From Pseudomonas sp. UBA4194 (GTDB lineage Bacteria > Pseudomonadota > Gammaproteobacteria > Pseudomonadales > Pseudomonadaceae): 64,000 nt of DNA. Location: contig NZ_DFUE01000018.1 of assembly GCF_002379585.1 (NCBI RefSeq), positions 3,019 through 67,018 on the forward strand. Reading direction: 5' to 3'. Below the pieces are notes generated by a model that saw nothing but the letters and a program-made list of their open reading frames with translations, did not search any database and was not told the DNA's origin. Made by a program: the position numbers and the translations under genes. Positions within the stretch are counted from its first letter, which is position 1, and each line of letters begins with the position of its first letter. Positions 9,662-18,075 of this stretch are shown one piece after another.

Positions 9662-9906
9662 AGGTGTTTGGCCAGGGCGGGGAGTAGGGTCTGGTCGATG
9701 GCTTGGCGAACCGCTGGCAGGATGGTCGCGCGGCCCATCAGCATCTGTTCCACCATCTTGCGCAAGGCTTGCGCGCGACCGCTGTCGAGCCCACGTACCG
9801 CACACTCGCAAGCCTGTTCGGCGCTGGCACCGGGAGGCATTTCGAAGCCCAGGGCACGCAGTTGGCCCAACAGGTCATCCTGATCAATCAAGTCCGCATG
9901 CATCAT
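9658..9906 (-). CDS. Small protein of unknown function (82 aa)
   Basis: I do not recognise a family. The product is acidic-to-neutral and helical-looking (DQDDLLGQLRALGFEMPPG ... ALRKMVEQMLMGRATILPAVRQAIDQTLLPALAKHL), with no signal peptide or membrane segment. AAAGGA lies about 8 bases before the ATGATG start; the second ATG (9903) is an alternative start. The final TAG lies in the REP head CTGTAGCAGCGG, so the REP defines the C-terminus (...KHL). Its neighbours give no clear role. Confidence 0.6.
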   Translation of the reverse strand: MMHADLIDQDDLLGQLRALGFEMPPGASAEQACECAVRGLDSGRAQALRKMVEQMLMGRATILPAVRQAIDQTLLPALAKHL

Positions 9907-10235
9907 GACGCTGGTCCTTTTTCAATGGCGGGATCGTGTCTGGATTCTGGTAGCGCTGTGACGCCACGGCAAGGGGCGGCGGTCGGCATGGCTGGATCGC
10001 GCATGAACAGGTCGTTTTCTGACTATGGGCCAGTGTGGCAACTGGCAGACCGGCCAGCAGCACCGGGTCGTTCACCCCGTACCATAGGCCGCTGACAAAG
10101 CGTTCAGCCGCGATTGCACATAGCTCTGCGGATTTCGTTGCCTGCGCCATGGATCGGCGTCCCGGGTGGCATTGGGGTATGTCACCGCTGCAACGGCGGA
10201 TTCATACCCTTGTCGCCTCCTTTCAATGGACGGCA
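9907..10235. other. Divergent spacer upstream of the ATPase/HNH pair
   Basis: No supportable gene; an open frame runs in front of the ATPase gene from 10035 but lacks family sequence. The region must contain promoters for the small gene at 9658-9906 (leftward) and for the ATPase (rightward). I see no clear palindrome or repeat in it. Confidence 0.5.
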
Positions 10236-11474
10236 ATGGACATGCTCGATTTTCTCTCGTTCCACGGTGTGGGCCCGGCCCCGGTGCTGGGCCCGCTGGC
10301 GCTGGGGCCGCGGCTGAACTTCATCACCGGCGACAATGGCCTGGGCAAAAGCTTCGTGCTGGACGCCGCCTGGTGGGTGCTTACCGGCACGCCCGCCGCC
10401 GACAGGCGCATCACGCCGCAAGCCGACGTGGCAGCGCCCAGCATCGACTACCGCTTGGGTGGCACCGACCGCAGCCCGGGACAATGGGTCTGGGAATATG
10501 GCCGCTGGCACCACGTCGGCGCCGTCGACACACGCCCGGCGCTGGTGGTCTATGCCCATGCAGACGGTGGCTTTGGGGTATGGGACTCACTGCGCAATAC
10601 CGGCTCGCCTGAAGCCTTTCATTTCTCCCAGACCGAGCTCTGGCAGGGCACCGCTTCGACCGAACACGGACGCCTGTGCAACGGCCTGATCCATGACTGG
10701 GTGCGTTGGCAGCGCACCCCCCGCAGCGCCGCATTTGCAGCCCTCAAACAGCTACTCAAGGCGTTGTCGCCCTCGGCTGAGGAAATGTTGCTGCCAGGCA
10801 AACCCTGTTACCTGGGCATGCTGGATGACACCGAGTACCCGACGCTGCGTCGCCCTCAGGGCGTCGTGCCGCTACCGCATACCTCGAGCGCTATCCGTCG
10901 GGTCATGGCGCTGGCCTACACCGTGCTCTGGGCCTGGCGCGGACACCAGCGCGCCTGCCGTCAGGCGGGTGTGGGGCCTGCCGCCGAGCTGGTGTTTCTG
11001 GTCGATGAGGTGGAGTGCCATCTGCACGCCAAATGGCAACGGCGGATCATACCGGCGCTGCTATCGGTCATCGAAGGCCTGACCCGCCGCCGGCTGGCGG
11101 TGCAGATGATCGTCGCCACCCATTCGCCGTTGGTGCTGGCCTCGATGGAAGCGCAATTCGATGAAGACCGCGATGCCCTGTTCACCCTGGGCCTGCAGGA
11201 AGGCCAGGTGCAGCTTGTCCAGCAACCCTGGGCGCGCCAGGGCGATGTGGTCAACTGGCTGGTGTCCGAGAGCTTCGGCTTGCGCCAGGCCCGTTCGCTG
11301 GAGGCCGAAGCCGCTATCGATGCCGCCGAAGCGTGGATGAGGGGGCAGCGCACGCGCCTTCCGGCAGGGCTCGAGACCGAAGCGCAGATCCAGGCACGGC
11401 TGCTGCAAACCTTGCCTGCGGGTGACCATTTCTGGCCGTGTTGGGTGGTTGCCAAGGGCGGGGTGGTGCCATGA
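10236..11474 (+). CDS. AAA ATPase, PtuA-like (candidate Septu defence ATPase)
   Basis: A 412-aa SMC/ABC-like ATPase from ATG 10236 (numbering from there). Walker A is FITGDNGLGKSF (residues 32-39), an ABC-signature-like stretch precedes PHTSSAIRRVMALAY (~215-228), Walker B is LVFLVDEVECHLH with D257/E258, and the H-loop is VATHSP (H296). There is no TOPRIM domain. The C-terminal part (VNWLVSESFGLRQARSLEAE) resembles that of PtuA-type ATPases. The 3' end overlaps the HNH gene by ATGA, so the two proteins are coupled. The start is uncertain: ATGs at 10179 and 10242 are alternatives, and no strong ribosome site is seen. Single-protein roles such as an OLD-like ATPase cannot be excluded. Confidence 0.75.
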   Translation: MDMLDFLSFHGVGPAPVLGPLALGPRLNFITGDNGLGKSFVLDAAWWVLTGTPAADRRITPQADVAAPSIDYRLGGTDRSPGQWVWEYGRWHHVGAVDTRPALVVYAHADGGFGVWDSLRNTGSPEAFHFSQTELWQGTASTEHGRLCNGLIHDWVRWQRTPRSAAFAALKQLLKALSPSAEEMLLPGKPCYLGMLDDTEYPTLRRPQGVVPLPHTSSAIRRVMALAYTVLWAWRGHQRACRQAGVGPAAELVFLVDEVECHLHAKWQRRIIPALLSVIEGLTRRRLAVQMIVATHSPLVLASMEAQFDEDRDALFTLGLQEGQVQLVQQPWARQGDVVNWLVSESFGLRQARSLEAEAAIDAAEAWMRGQRTRLPAGLETEAQIQARLLQTLPAGDHFWPCWVVAKGGVVP

Positions 11475-12058
11475 TCGAGTTCATCCAACCGCTGGCCGAG
11501 CCCGAGGCGTTCGACGAGCGTTGCCGCCGACGGGGCAACGCCTGGTTGCTCGACAATCCCCAGCCGGGACGGCCACGGGACTACTGGTCGCCCTTTCGCC
11601 CGCTGCTGGCCGAAGGCTTTTGCAATCGCTGTGCGTTCGGCGCCATGTACATTCCCAGTGGCACGGTGGAGCATTTCATCAGCTGTGACGAAGACCGCAG
11701 CATGGCCTATGAGTGGAACAACTATCGCTACGTCGACGCCTGGATGAACAGCGCCAAAGGCAGCAAGAAAGCCCAGGACTTCCTCGACCCGTTCGAGGTT
11801 CGGGACGGCTGGTTCGAGGTGTTGCTGCCGTCCTTGCAACTGGTGATGACGGACAAGGTCCCGGAGGCCTTCAGGGCGCGTGCCGAATATACGTTGCAGC
11901 ATCTGCCGCTGCGCGATGACGAGCGGGTGATGCGAGTGCGGCGCCAGTGGTTGCGCTTGTACCAGGACGGCAAGATCGGGCTGGAGGGGCTCCGGGAGAT
12001 GGCGCCGTTGATCGCGGCGGCGGTGGAGCGTAGGGAGAATGCCGAGGCAGGGGGTTGA
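11471..12058 (+). CDS. HNH nuclease, PtuB-like (candidate Septu effector)
   Basis: A 195-aa protein with an HNH-type arrangement: a C51-x2-C54 pair (GFCNRCAFG), the E67-H68 core (TVEHFIS), then YEWNNYRYV (N83/N84) and N93-x2-K96 (MNSAKGSKK). This is the CxxC...(D/E)H...N...(N/H)xxK layout of HNH nucleases that pair with AAA ATPases in Septu (PtuAB) and in ATPase/HNH retrons. No reverse transcriptase or ncRNA is seen nearby. The start at 11471 gives an ATGA overlap with the ATPase. It is followed convergently by cdhB. Function is inferred from the motifs and the pairing. Confidence 0.75.
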   Translation: MIEFIQPLAEPEAFDERCRRRGNAWLLDNPQPGRPRDYWSPFRPLLAEGFCNRCAFGAMYIPSGTVEHFISCDEDRSMAYEWNNYRYVDAWMNSAKGSKKAQDFLDPFEVRDGWFEVLLPSLQLVMTDKVPEAFRARAEYTLQHLPLRDDERVMRVRRQWLRLYQDGKIGLEGLREMAPLIAAAVERRENAEAGG

Positions 12059-12100
12059 GAGGGCGCTGAAGGCTACCCTCACCCCCGATCTCGACCCTGC

Positions 12101-12550
12101 TCACCCCAGGCCAATCCGTCGCCCCGCGTACTCTGCCACCGGCAACCGCTGCTGCTGGTCAAACAACCCTGCCAGCACAGCCGCCGTTGCCGCGCCGAAT
12201 ATCGCGGACTTCGGCCCTTGCAGGTCGACATGCAGCAACATCTGCTCACTGGCCGCCAGCACCTCGTCGGCGCCGTGCCGATGCAGCGTGTGATACACCT
12301 GCACCCGCTTGCGGTCATGGGCCAGTACGCGGGTGCGTACCTGCACTTCGCTGCCGCGTTTCACTTCGTGCACGAAGTTGAGGTGGCACTCCAGGGTGAA
12401 CAGCGAATGATTGTCGCGCTGCGGATCGACCCCGATGCGTTCCATGAACGCATCCGTGGCGTAGCTGAAGATCAGCAGATAGAACGCGTCCCGCAGGTGG
12501 CCGTTGTAGTCCACCCATTCCTCGAGCACGGCAGTCTGATACGTGATCAT
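12101..12550 (-). CDS. cdhB: Betainyl-CoA thioesterase CdhB
   Basis: Hotdog-fold thioesterase, 149 aa, of the 4-hydroxybenzoyl-CoA type; VDYNGHLRDAFYLLIFSYATDAFM is the catalytic-helix region. In Pseudomonas carnitine catabolism it releases glycine betaine from betainyl-CoA. The ATG overlaps the cdhA stop by 4 bases. Last gene of caiX-cdhC-cdhA-cdhB, read right to left, and convergent with the HNH gene. Confidence 0.9.
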   Translation of the reverse strand: MITYQTAVLEEWVDYNGHLRDAFYLLIFSYATDAFMERIGVDPQRDNHSLFTLECHLNFVHEVKRGSEVQVRTRVLAHDRKRVQVYHTLHRHGADEVLAASEQMLLHVDLQGPKSAIFGAATAAVLAGLFDQQQRLPVAEYAGRRIGLG

Positions 12551-13512
12551 TCGCTGAAGCTCATGCCGTGCCTGGCCTTTGTCACCCGCACCGCGTCCAG
12601 CACAGCCAGCAGGCAGTCGTCGCGATAGCGTTCCAGGGCGCCGATACTGTGTTCGCCCCGTTGCGCGGTGGTGCCGTCGACCACCTCGTCGATCAGTTTG
12701 TCGGTCAGTTCGGGCGCCGGGAGGTACGTCCAGGGCAGTTGCAGCGCAGGCCCGAACTGGTTCATGAAGTGACGCATGCCAGCGTCGCCGCCGGCCAGGG
12801 TATACGTCAGGAAGGTGCCCATGAACGACCAGCGCAGGCCGGCGCCGAAGCGGATGGCGTCGTCGATCTCGCCGGTGGTGGCCACGCCGTCATTGACCAG
12901 GTGCAGGGCCTCGCGCCACAGCGCTTCCAGCAGGCGATCGGCAATGAAGCCGGGGACTTCCTTGCGCACATGCAAGGGTCGCATGCCCAGGCGTTCATAG
13001 ACCTGGATCGCGGCCTGGATGGCCTCGGCTGAGGTGTGGCGGCCGCCGACGACTTCCACCAGCGGCAGCAGGTACACCGGGTTGAAGGGGTGCCCCACTA
13101 CGCAGCGCTCGGGGTGGGTGGCGCTTTCGTAGAACTCGCTGGGCAACAGCCCTGAGGTGCTGGAGGCGATCAACGCGTCGGGCCTGGCCGCAGCGCTGAT
13201 TCTGGCGTGCAGATCGAGCTTCAATTCCAGACGCTCGGGCGCACTTTCCTGAATGAAGTCGGCGTCGCGTACGCACGCCTCGACGGTGCTCACGAAGCGC
13301 AGGCGCTCCTGCGCGGCATTGGCGGCCAGGCCTTGCTTGACCAGGGCCGGCCAGGCATTGGCGACGCGCTGCCGCAAGGCTGCTTCGGCGCCGGGGGCAG
13401 GGTCCCAGGCGACTACGTCCAGCCCATGGGCGAGCGCGCGTGCCACCCAGCCACTGCCGATGACACCGCTGCCCAGGGCAGCGAAGGTATTGATGTGGGT
13501 GATGAAAGTCAT
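12547..13512 (-). CDS. cdhA: L-carnitine dehydrogenase CdhA/LcdH
   Basis: NAD-dependent dehydrogenase of the 3-hydroxyacyl-CoA dehydrogenase family, 321 aa, oxidising L-carnitine to 3-dehydrocarnitine. The Rossmann motif is LGSGVIGSGWVA (13-24); the family motif GHPFNPVYLLPLVEVVGG is in the middle, and the helical C-terminal domain includes EVPGFIADRLLEALWREAL. The ATG at 13512 gives the known family length; longer frames upstream only translate REP sequence. It overlaps cdhB by ATGA. Confidence 0.94.
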   Translation of the reverse strand: MTFITHINTFAALGSGVIGSGWVARALAHGLDVVAWDPAPGAEAALRQRVANAWPALVKQGLAANAAQERLRFVSTVEACVRDADFIQESAPERLELKLDLHARISAAARPDALIASSTSGLLPSEFYESATHPERCVVGHPFNPVYLLPLVEVVGGRHTSAEAIQAAIQVYERLGMRPLHVRKEVPGFIADRLLEALWREALHLVNDGVATTGEIDDAIRFGAGLRWSFMGTFLTYTLAGGDAGMRHFMNQFGPALQLPWTYLPAPELTDKLIDEVVDGTTAQRGEHSIGALERYRDDCLLAVLDAVRVTKARHGMSFSE

Positions 13513-13556
13513 GGGGGTTCCTGTCTTCAGAATGGAGGTGTCGGTGCCGGCCTCAT

Positions 13557-13735
13557 CGCGGGCAGAGCCCGCTCCCACAGGGGGTCTGTGTGGGCCGGAG
13601 TTAGCTGTTGCGCCCTGTGGTGGGTTGGGTGTCGGTGCCGGCCTCATCGCGGGCAGCGCCCGCTCCCACAGGGGGGAGGGGCGCACACGGGTCCGTGTGG
13701 GAGCGGGTTCTACCCGCGATGAGGCCGGTACAGTC
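13557..13735. repeat. REP cluster between cdhC and cdhA
   Basis: Three copies of the GGGAGCGGG...CCCGC element: TCGCGGGCAGAGCCCGCTCCCAC near 13557 and 13647, and an inverted copy GTGTGGGAGCGGGTTCTACCCGCGATG near 13695. The first two sit in a longer direct repeat (GTCGGTGCCGGCCTCATCGCGGGCAG) with a period of about 90 bases. It separates two genes of the carnitine operon. Confidence 0.85.
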
Positions 13736-13744
13736 GCCGGAGAA

Positions 13745-14629
13745 TTACCGCCGGGCCAGGTTCATCTTCACCCGCCCCTCGGCCGGGCTGAGCACCCGTG
13801 CGCCCAGGCGCGTCAGGATCTCGGTGACCCGCTCGACCAACTGCCCATTGGTGGCCAGCACACCTTTCTCCAGCCAGATATTGTCTTCCAGCCCCACCCG
13901 CACATTGCCGCCCAGCAGCACCGCCTGCGCGGCCATGGGCATCTGCATGCGGCCAATCCCGAAACCCGCCCACACGGCATCGGTCGGCAGATTGTCGACC
14001 ATGGCCTTCATGGTGGTGGTATCGGCCGGGGCGCCCCAGGGAATGCCCAGGCACAGCTGAAACAACGGATCGTGCAGCAAGCCTTCCTTGATCATCTGCT
14101 TGGCGAACCACAGGTGGCCGGTGTCGAAGATTTCCAGTTCGGCTTTCACCCCCAGTTCGGTGATGCGCTTGGCACCAGCGCGCAGCTGCTGCGGGGTGGA
14201 CACGTAGATGCTGTTGCCGTCGCCGAAATTCAGGGTGCCGCAGTCCAGGGTGCAGATGTCCGGCAGCAGTTCTTCCACGTGGGCCAGGCGGGTCAGAGGC
14301 CCGACCAGATCGGTGCCGGCGCCGAATTCCATCGGGCATTCGTCACGGCCGATCTCCAGATCCCCGCCCATGCCGGCGGTGAGGTTGACGATGATGTCCA
14401 CATCCGCTTCGCGAATACGCTCCATCACTTCCCGATACAGCGCCACGTCGCGGCTGAATTTGCCGGTCTGCGGATCGCGTACGTGGCAGTGGACCACGGT
14501 GGCGCCGGCCTTGGCGGCTTCGATGGCGGCCGCTGCGATCTGCTGCGGGGTGATCGGGACGTGGGGGCTCTTGCTGGTGGTGTCGCCAGCACCGGTTAAA
14601 GCGCAGGTGATGATGACGTCGTGATTCAT
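13745..14629 (-). CDS. cdhC: 3-dehydrocarnitine cleavage enzyme CdhC (BKACE)
   Basis: Zinc-dependent beta-keto acid cleavage enzyme (former DUF849), 294 aa. It condenses 3-dehydrocarnitine with acetyl-CoA to give betainyl-CoA and acetoacetate. H47 and H49 in VVHCHVRD bind the metal, and the C-terminal GGNVRVGLEDNIWL holds the other conserved residues. The start MNHDVIITCALTGAGD at 14629 was preferred over an in-frame ATG 66 bases upstream because the family begins here and a GAGG precedes it. Confidence 0.94.
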   Translation of the reverse strand: MNHDVIITCALTGAGDTTSKSPHVPITPQQIAAAAIEAAKAGATVVHCHVRDPQTGKFSRDVALYREVMERIREADVDIIVNLTAGMGGDLEIGRDECPMEFGAGTDLVGPLTRLAHVEELLPDICTLDCGTLNFGDGNSIYVSTPQQLRAGAKRITELGVKAELEIFDTGHLWFAKQMIKEGLLHDPLFQLCLGIPWGAPADTTTMKAMVDNLPTDAVWAGFGIGRMQMPMAAQAVLLGGNVRVGLEDNIWLEKGVLATNGQLVERVTEILTRLGARVLSPAEGRVKMNLARR

Positions 14630-14689
14630 TGAGGTGGGTCCTTTGGGTTGGTTGAATGTGTGCTCGGGAAGAAATTGGCGGTGACGGGT

Positions 14690-14752
14690 CCCCACACCCC
14701 AGCCCTCCCGGATCGGCGTATCGCCCTAGGGGAGAGGGGGTAAAAAGCAGAT
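14690..14752. repeat. Degenerate CCCTCACCCC-type hairpin
   Basis: CACCCCAGCCCTCCC followed by CTAGGGGAGAGGGGG forms an imperfect version of the element at 7801-7947. It lies between caiX and cdhC, inside the carnitine operon. Confidence 0.6.
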
Positions 14753-14796
14753 CGCCGATCGTCGTGATATCGCGGTGCGGACCCTTGACCACCGAT

Positions 14797-15741
14797 CTAG
14801 GGATTGGCACTCAAGCGCACATTTCCCTCAGCCGGCTTGCCATCGAACGTCGTCACCCCCTGCAACCAGCGTTGCTGGTCCTGCGGGTGATCCTTCAACC
14901 ACTGGCGGGCCGATTGCTGAGCATCCTTGTGATCCAGCAGGGGCTGCATCATCCGGCTCTCGTCCTCGGCGGTGAAGGTCAGGTTGGTCAGCAGCTTGTC
15001 GACGTTCGGGCAGCGGCTGGCGTAGTCGGGGGCGGTCACGGTCCACACCGTCGCCATGCCTTCGTTCGGCCCCAGGGCATCTTCGCTGCCGGTGAGGTAG
15101 GTCATCTTCTGGTTGACGTTCATCGGATGCGGGGCCCAGCCGAAGAACACGATGGCTTCACTGCGGTTGACTGCTCGGGTCACCGCCGAGAGCATTCCGG
15201 CCTCGCTGGATTCCACCAGTTGGAAGTCGCCCAGGCCGAACCGGTTCTTGGCGATCATGTCCTTGATCTGGGTATTGGCGCCCGAACCGGGTTCGATGCC
15301 GTAGATCTTGCCGCCCAGCTCTTTCTTGAAACGGGCGATATCGGCGAAGCTCTTCAGCCCCTTGTCGGCCAGGTAGGTGGGTACGGCCAGTGTGGCGCGG
15401 GCGTCCTTGAGGCTTGGCTCGGCCAGCACCCGCACCTGTTTCTGCTCGACGAAGGGGGTGATGGTCTGGGTCATCAACGGGTTCCAGTAGCCCAGGAACA
15501 GGTCCAGGCGCTGATCGCGAATGCCGGCGAAGATGATCTGCTGTGAAGCGCTGGTGGACTTGACCTGATAGCCCAAGCCTTCGAGCAATACCTGGGTCAT
15601 GGCGCTGGTGGCGATCACATCAGTCCAGTTGACCACGCCCAGGCGCACGTTCTTGCAACTGGCGGGCTCGGCGGCGTTGACCGTTTGGGTCAGCAGGGTA
15701 CCGGTGAGCATCAGCAGACAGCAGCTGATCAGTCTATTCAT
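14797..15741 (-). CDS. caiX: Carnitine-binding periplasmic protein CaiX
   Basis: Substrate-binding protein, 314 aa, paralogous to ChoX, with signal peptide ending ...TQTVNA/AEPA. Pocket residues W39/D41 (NWTD), W86 (GYWNP) and W202 (GWAPHP) are kept, but ChoX Y114 is replaced by alanine in RATLAVP and PGND by PGSG. A wider pocket fits carnitine, as known for CaiX, which uses the core transport proteins of another quaternary-amine transporter. First gene of the carnitine operon; CdhR is divergent. Confidence 0.92.
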   Translation of the reverse strand: MNRLISCCLLMLTGTLLTQTVNAAEPASCKNVRLGVVNWTDVIATSAMTQVLLEGLGYQVKSTSASQQIIFAGIRDQRLDLFLGYWNPLMTQTITPFVEQKQVRVLAEPSLKDARATLAVPTYLADKGLKSFADIARFKKELGGKIYGIEPGSGANTQIKDMIAKNRFGLGDFQLVESSEAGMLSAVTRAVNRSEAIVFFGWAPHPMNVNQKMTYLTGSEDALGPNEGMATVWTVTAPDYASRCPNVDKLLTNLTFTAEDESRMMQPLLDHKDAQQSARQWLKDHPQDQQRWLQGVTTFDGKPAEGNVRLSANP

Positions 15742-16147
15742 GATGGCTCCTCGTGCGGCAGTTCGAATTGTTATGGGGGGCGGCGTCTTTGCACCGTGTG
15801 AACACGTTACGCAGACCGCGCGGGGAAAAATCGCACTGCAGCGACCGACACTTGCACAGTGGCGACGTGGTGGGTATTAGTGAACACCCCCGTAGGAGCG
15901 GCGTCATAGCCGCGAACGCCCCACCGCGGTATCCCTGACACACCGCGGCGCCCATTTCGCGGTTTGTACAGGGGAGATTCATACGGTCTGTAGGAGCGGC
16001 GTCATAGCCGCGAACGCCCCACCGCGGTATCCCTGACACACCGCGGCGCTTCATTCGCGGCTTTTACGCCGCTCCTACGGGGCTGTGGGGGCGGGTTCTA
16101 CCCGCGATGGCGTCGGCATTTTCAACGCAGAAATCACAGAGCTCTCG
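15742..16147. repeat. caiX-cdhR divergent region with duplicated 60-bp repeat
   Basis: No gene. A 60-base block beginning GTAGGAGCGGCGTCATAGCC is present twice without mismatch, at 15892-15951 and 15990-16049 (period 98). After the second copy an inverted REP (CGCGGCTTTTACGCCGCTCCTAC) ends at 16078, followed by a GTGGGGGCGGGTTCTACCCGCGATGG element to 16111. Promoters of caiX and cdhR must lie at the two ends of this gap. Confidence 0.85.
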
Positions 16148-17095
16148 ATGCCCCGACATTTCCATTTTCTGCTCCTTCCCGGCTTCTCCGCCCTGGGCTT
16201 CATCTCGGCGGTGGAACCCTTGCGCGTGGCCAACCGCTTTCGCGGCGAGCTGTACCGCTGGCAGGTCGCGAGCCTGGACGGCGGGCCGGTTGTGGCCAGC
16301 AACGGCATGTCAGTGAACGCCGACACGGCGCTCGGACAGGTGACCAAAGGCGCAACGGTCGTGGTGGTGGCAGGGTTCGAGCCCCTTGCCGCCTATACGC
16401 CGGCGCTGCGCGAATGGTTGCGGCGCCTGGACAGGGAGGGGGTGACCCTGGGCGGTATCGACACCGGCAGTTTCATCCTGGCTCAGGCCGGCCTGCTGGA
16501 GCGCCACCGGGTGGCACTGCACTGGGAGGCGCTGGAGGCTTTTCGCGAGTTTTACCCGACGCTGGAGGCCAGCCAGGAACTGTTCGAAACCGATGGCGCG
16601 CGGATCACCTGTGCCGGCGGCACGGCGTGCATCGACCTGATGCTCGACCTGATCGCCCAGGCCCATGGCAGCGAGCTGGCGATCCAGGTGTCGGAGCAAT
16701 TCGTGGTCAGCCGCATTCGTCCGCGCAAAGATCACCAGCGCCTGCAGATCGCCTCGCGGTACGGCATCAGCAACAAGAAGCTGGTGCAGGTAATAGGCGA
16801 AATGGAGCAGCACACCGAACCGCCATTGAGCACACTGGCACTGGCGGAGCTGGCCAAGGTGACCCGGCGCCAGTTGGAACGGCTGTTTCGTCTCCACCTG
16901 AACGACACGCCGAGCAACTTCTACCTGCGTCTGCGCCTGGAGAAAGCCCGGCAACTGTTGCGTCAGACCCAGATGAGTGTGCTGGAAGTCAGCATTGCCT
17001 GTGGCTTCGATTCACCGTCGTATTTCACCCGCAGCTACCGCGCGCGGTTTGCCTGTTGCCCGCGGGAGGATCGGCGTGGGCGGGATGCGGGGTAG
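16148..17095 (+). CDS. cdhR: Carnitine-responsive activator CdhR
   Basis: AraC-family activator, 315 aa, with the same plan as GbdR: DJ-1/PfpI-like domain (about 1-185; TGSFILAQAGLLE elbow, where the cysteine seen in GbdR is absent) and a C-terminal double HTH (TRRQLERLFRLHL, VLEVSIACGFDSPSYFTRSYRARF). Known to activate caiX-cdhCAB in response to carnitine. Start MPRHFHFLLLPGFSALG at 16148; the longer frame only adds translated REP sequence. Confidence 0.9.
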   Translation: MPRHFHFLLLPGFSALGFISAVEPLRVANRFRGELYRWQVASLDGGPVVASNGMSVNADTALGQVTKGATVVVVAGFEPLAAYTPALREWLRRLDREGVTLGGIDTGSFILAQAGLLERHRVALHWEALEAFREFYPTLEASQELFETDGARITCAGGTACIDLMLDLIAQAHGSELAIQVSEQFVVSRIRPRKDHQRLQIASRYGISNKKLVQVIGEMEQHTEPPLSTLALAELAKVTRRQLERLFRLHLNDTPSNFYLRLRLEKARQLLRQTQMSVLEVSIACGFDSPSYFTRSYRARFACCPREDRRGRDAG

Positions 17096-17122
17096 GGGCT
17101 TGGGGCAGGCGGTGACTGAAAG

Positions 17123-17189
17123 GACGCCTTCGCGGCTGCACGCCGCTCCTACGGGGGGGGCGATGGTGTTGTGCAGCCGCGAAGGCGTC
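17123..17189. repeat. 19-bp perfect inverted repeat after cdhR
   Basis: GACGCCTTCGCGGCTGCAC at 17123-17141 is exactly inverted at 17171-17189, with a GCCGCTCCTACGGGGGG core of the GTAGGAGCGGCG REP family in the loop. It follows the cdhR stop by 27 bases and may end the cdhR transcript. Confidence 0.8.
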
Positions 17190-17275
17190 TTCAGCCGCAC
17201 TGCATATGTACCGTAGTGAACTCACCGCGCGCCGTTACCCTGCATGCTCAATTGATCGATAAAGGAATCATCGAC

Positions 17276-17521
17276 ATGCGCAAGCACGCCACCGCAGCAC
17301 TCATGCTGACCACCCTGGCCGGCCCGGTATCCGCCGCCTGGTACGACTGCCGGGTCATCGACCATCAGGCCGAAGATCTGCGCGGCAACACCTTGGTGGA
17401 CTTCCCCGTGGAGGCAGACAGCCTCGGTGAGGCCGAAGAAAAAACCCGCGCGTTCGTGGCGCTGGATCTGGGCAACCCGACGGATGTCGGGTTGGATTGT
17501 CGGATGAATGAGGAGGAATGA
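17276..17521 (+). CDS. Small predicted periplasmic protein (81 aa)
   Basis: Start ATG 17276 gives a clear Sec signal peptide (RKHATAALMLTTLAGPVSA/AWYDC) and a mature peptide of about 61 residues with two cysteines (YDCRV, LDCRM) that could form a disulfide. AAAGGAA lies 9 bases upstream. The C-terminus is acidic (MNEEE). Family not recognised and no functional context. Confidence 0.7.
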   Translation: MRKHATAALMLTTLAGPVSAAWYDCRVIDHQAEDLRGNTLVDFPVEADSLGEAEEKTRAFVALDLGNPTDVGLDCRMNEEE

Positions 17522-17540
17522 GGGACCTGTGCCAGCCTTG

Positions 17541-17633
17541 CGGGCCTCATCGCGGGTAGAACCCGCTCCCACAGGGGATCTGCGTGGTACCGGTGTACCC
17601 TGTGGGAGCGGGTTCTACCCGCGATGGGGCCGG
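17541..17633. repeat. Inverted REP pair (GTGGGAGCGGGTTCTACCCGCGATG)
   Basis: CATCGCGGGTAGAACCCGCTCCCAC near 17548-17572 faces GTGGGAGCGGGTTCTACCCGCGATG near 17601-17625. It sits between convergent genes and is a likely transcript boundary. Confidence 0.85.
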
Positions 17634-17649
17634 CACTGACACCGCACCG

Positions 17650-18075
17650 TCACCGGCCCTTGAGCAACACCGCACACCCGGCCTTGTAGGCCTCGTGCTG
17701 ATACTTGTTCAAGGTGCCGGGCAGCTCGCCGCCCAGCTTCTTGGCCTGGGCGCTGATGGTCTGCGGCGAAACCAGCACCACCTCGCAGCCTTCCAGCAAC
17801 TGCAGCACCCCTTCGATCTTGAAAGTCGTGGGCCCGCCGGCGAACTCGCCTTTCTTGCCGCGTTTCTTGATGGCCAGCAGCGTCAGGCCCTGCTCGGCCA
17901 CGAACGCCGCCACCTGCGCGCTGAACGCCTTCACGTTGGCGCCGACGTCATCATCGTCCAGGGCGATCTTCTTCAGTGTTACCGGCACATGGGCAAGACC
18001 ACTGGCCCCCTGTTCCACCACCGCGAAGATCGCTTCGCTGCCCTTGATCTCGACGCCACCGATTCTCGCGCTCAC
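17650..18075 (-). CDS. DUF3010-family protein
   Basis: A 141-aa cytoplasmic protein beginning SARIGGVEIKGSEAIFAVVE and containing KKRGKKGEFAGGPTTFKIEGVLQLL, which I match to DUF3010 (an RNase H-like fold of unknown function). The start is a GTG at 18075 overlapping the stop of the upstream gene (GTGA), so it is probably coupled to the LprI-like gene. Activity not known. Confidence 0.8.
   Translation of the reverse strand: MSARIGGVEIKGSEAIFAVVEQGASGLAHVPVTLKKIALDDDDVGANVKAFSAQVAAFVAEQGLTLLAIKKRGKKGEFAGGPTTFKIEGVLQLLEGCEVVLVSPQTISAQAKKLGGELPGTLNKYQHEAYKAGCAVLLKGR

Noticed and set aside
9884..10150. 88-aa minus-strand ORF upstream of the 82-aa gene
   Set aside because: No ribosome site or recognised family; overlaps the promoter region of the small gene and the start of the ATPase frame.
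10035..10235. Longer N-terminus of the PtuA-like ATPase
   Set aside because: 67 extra residues without ATPase-family features; the typical N-terminal strand starts at 10236/10242.
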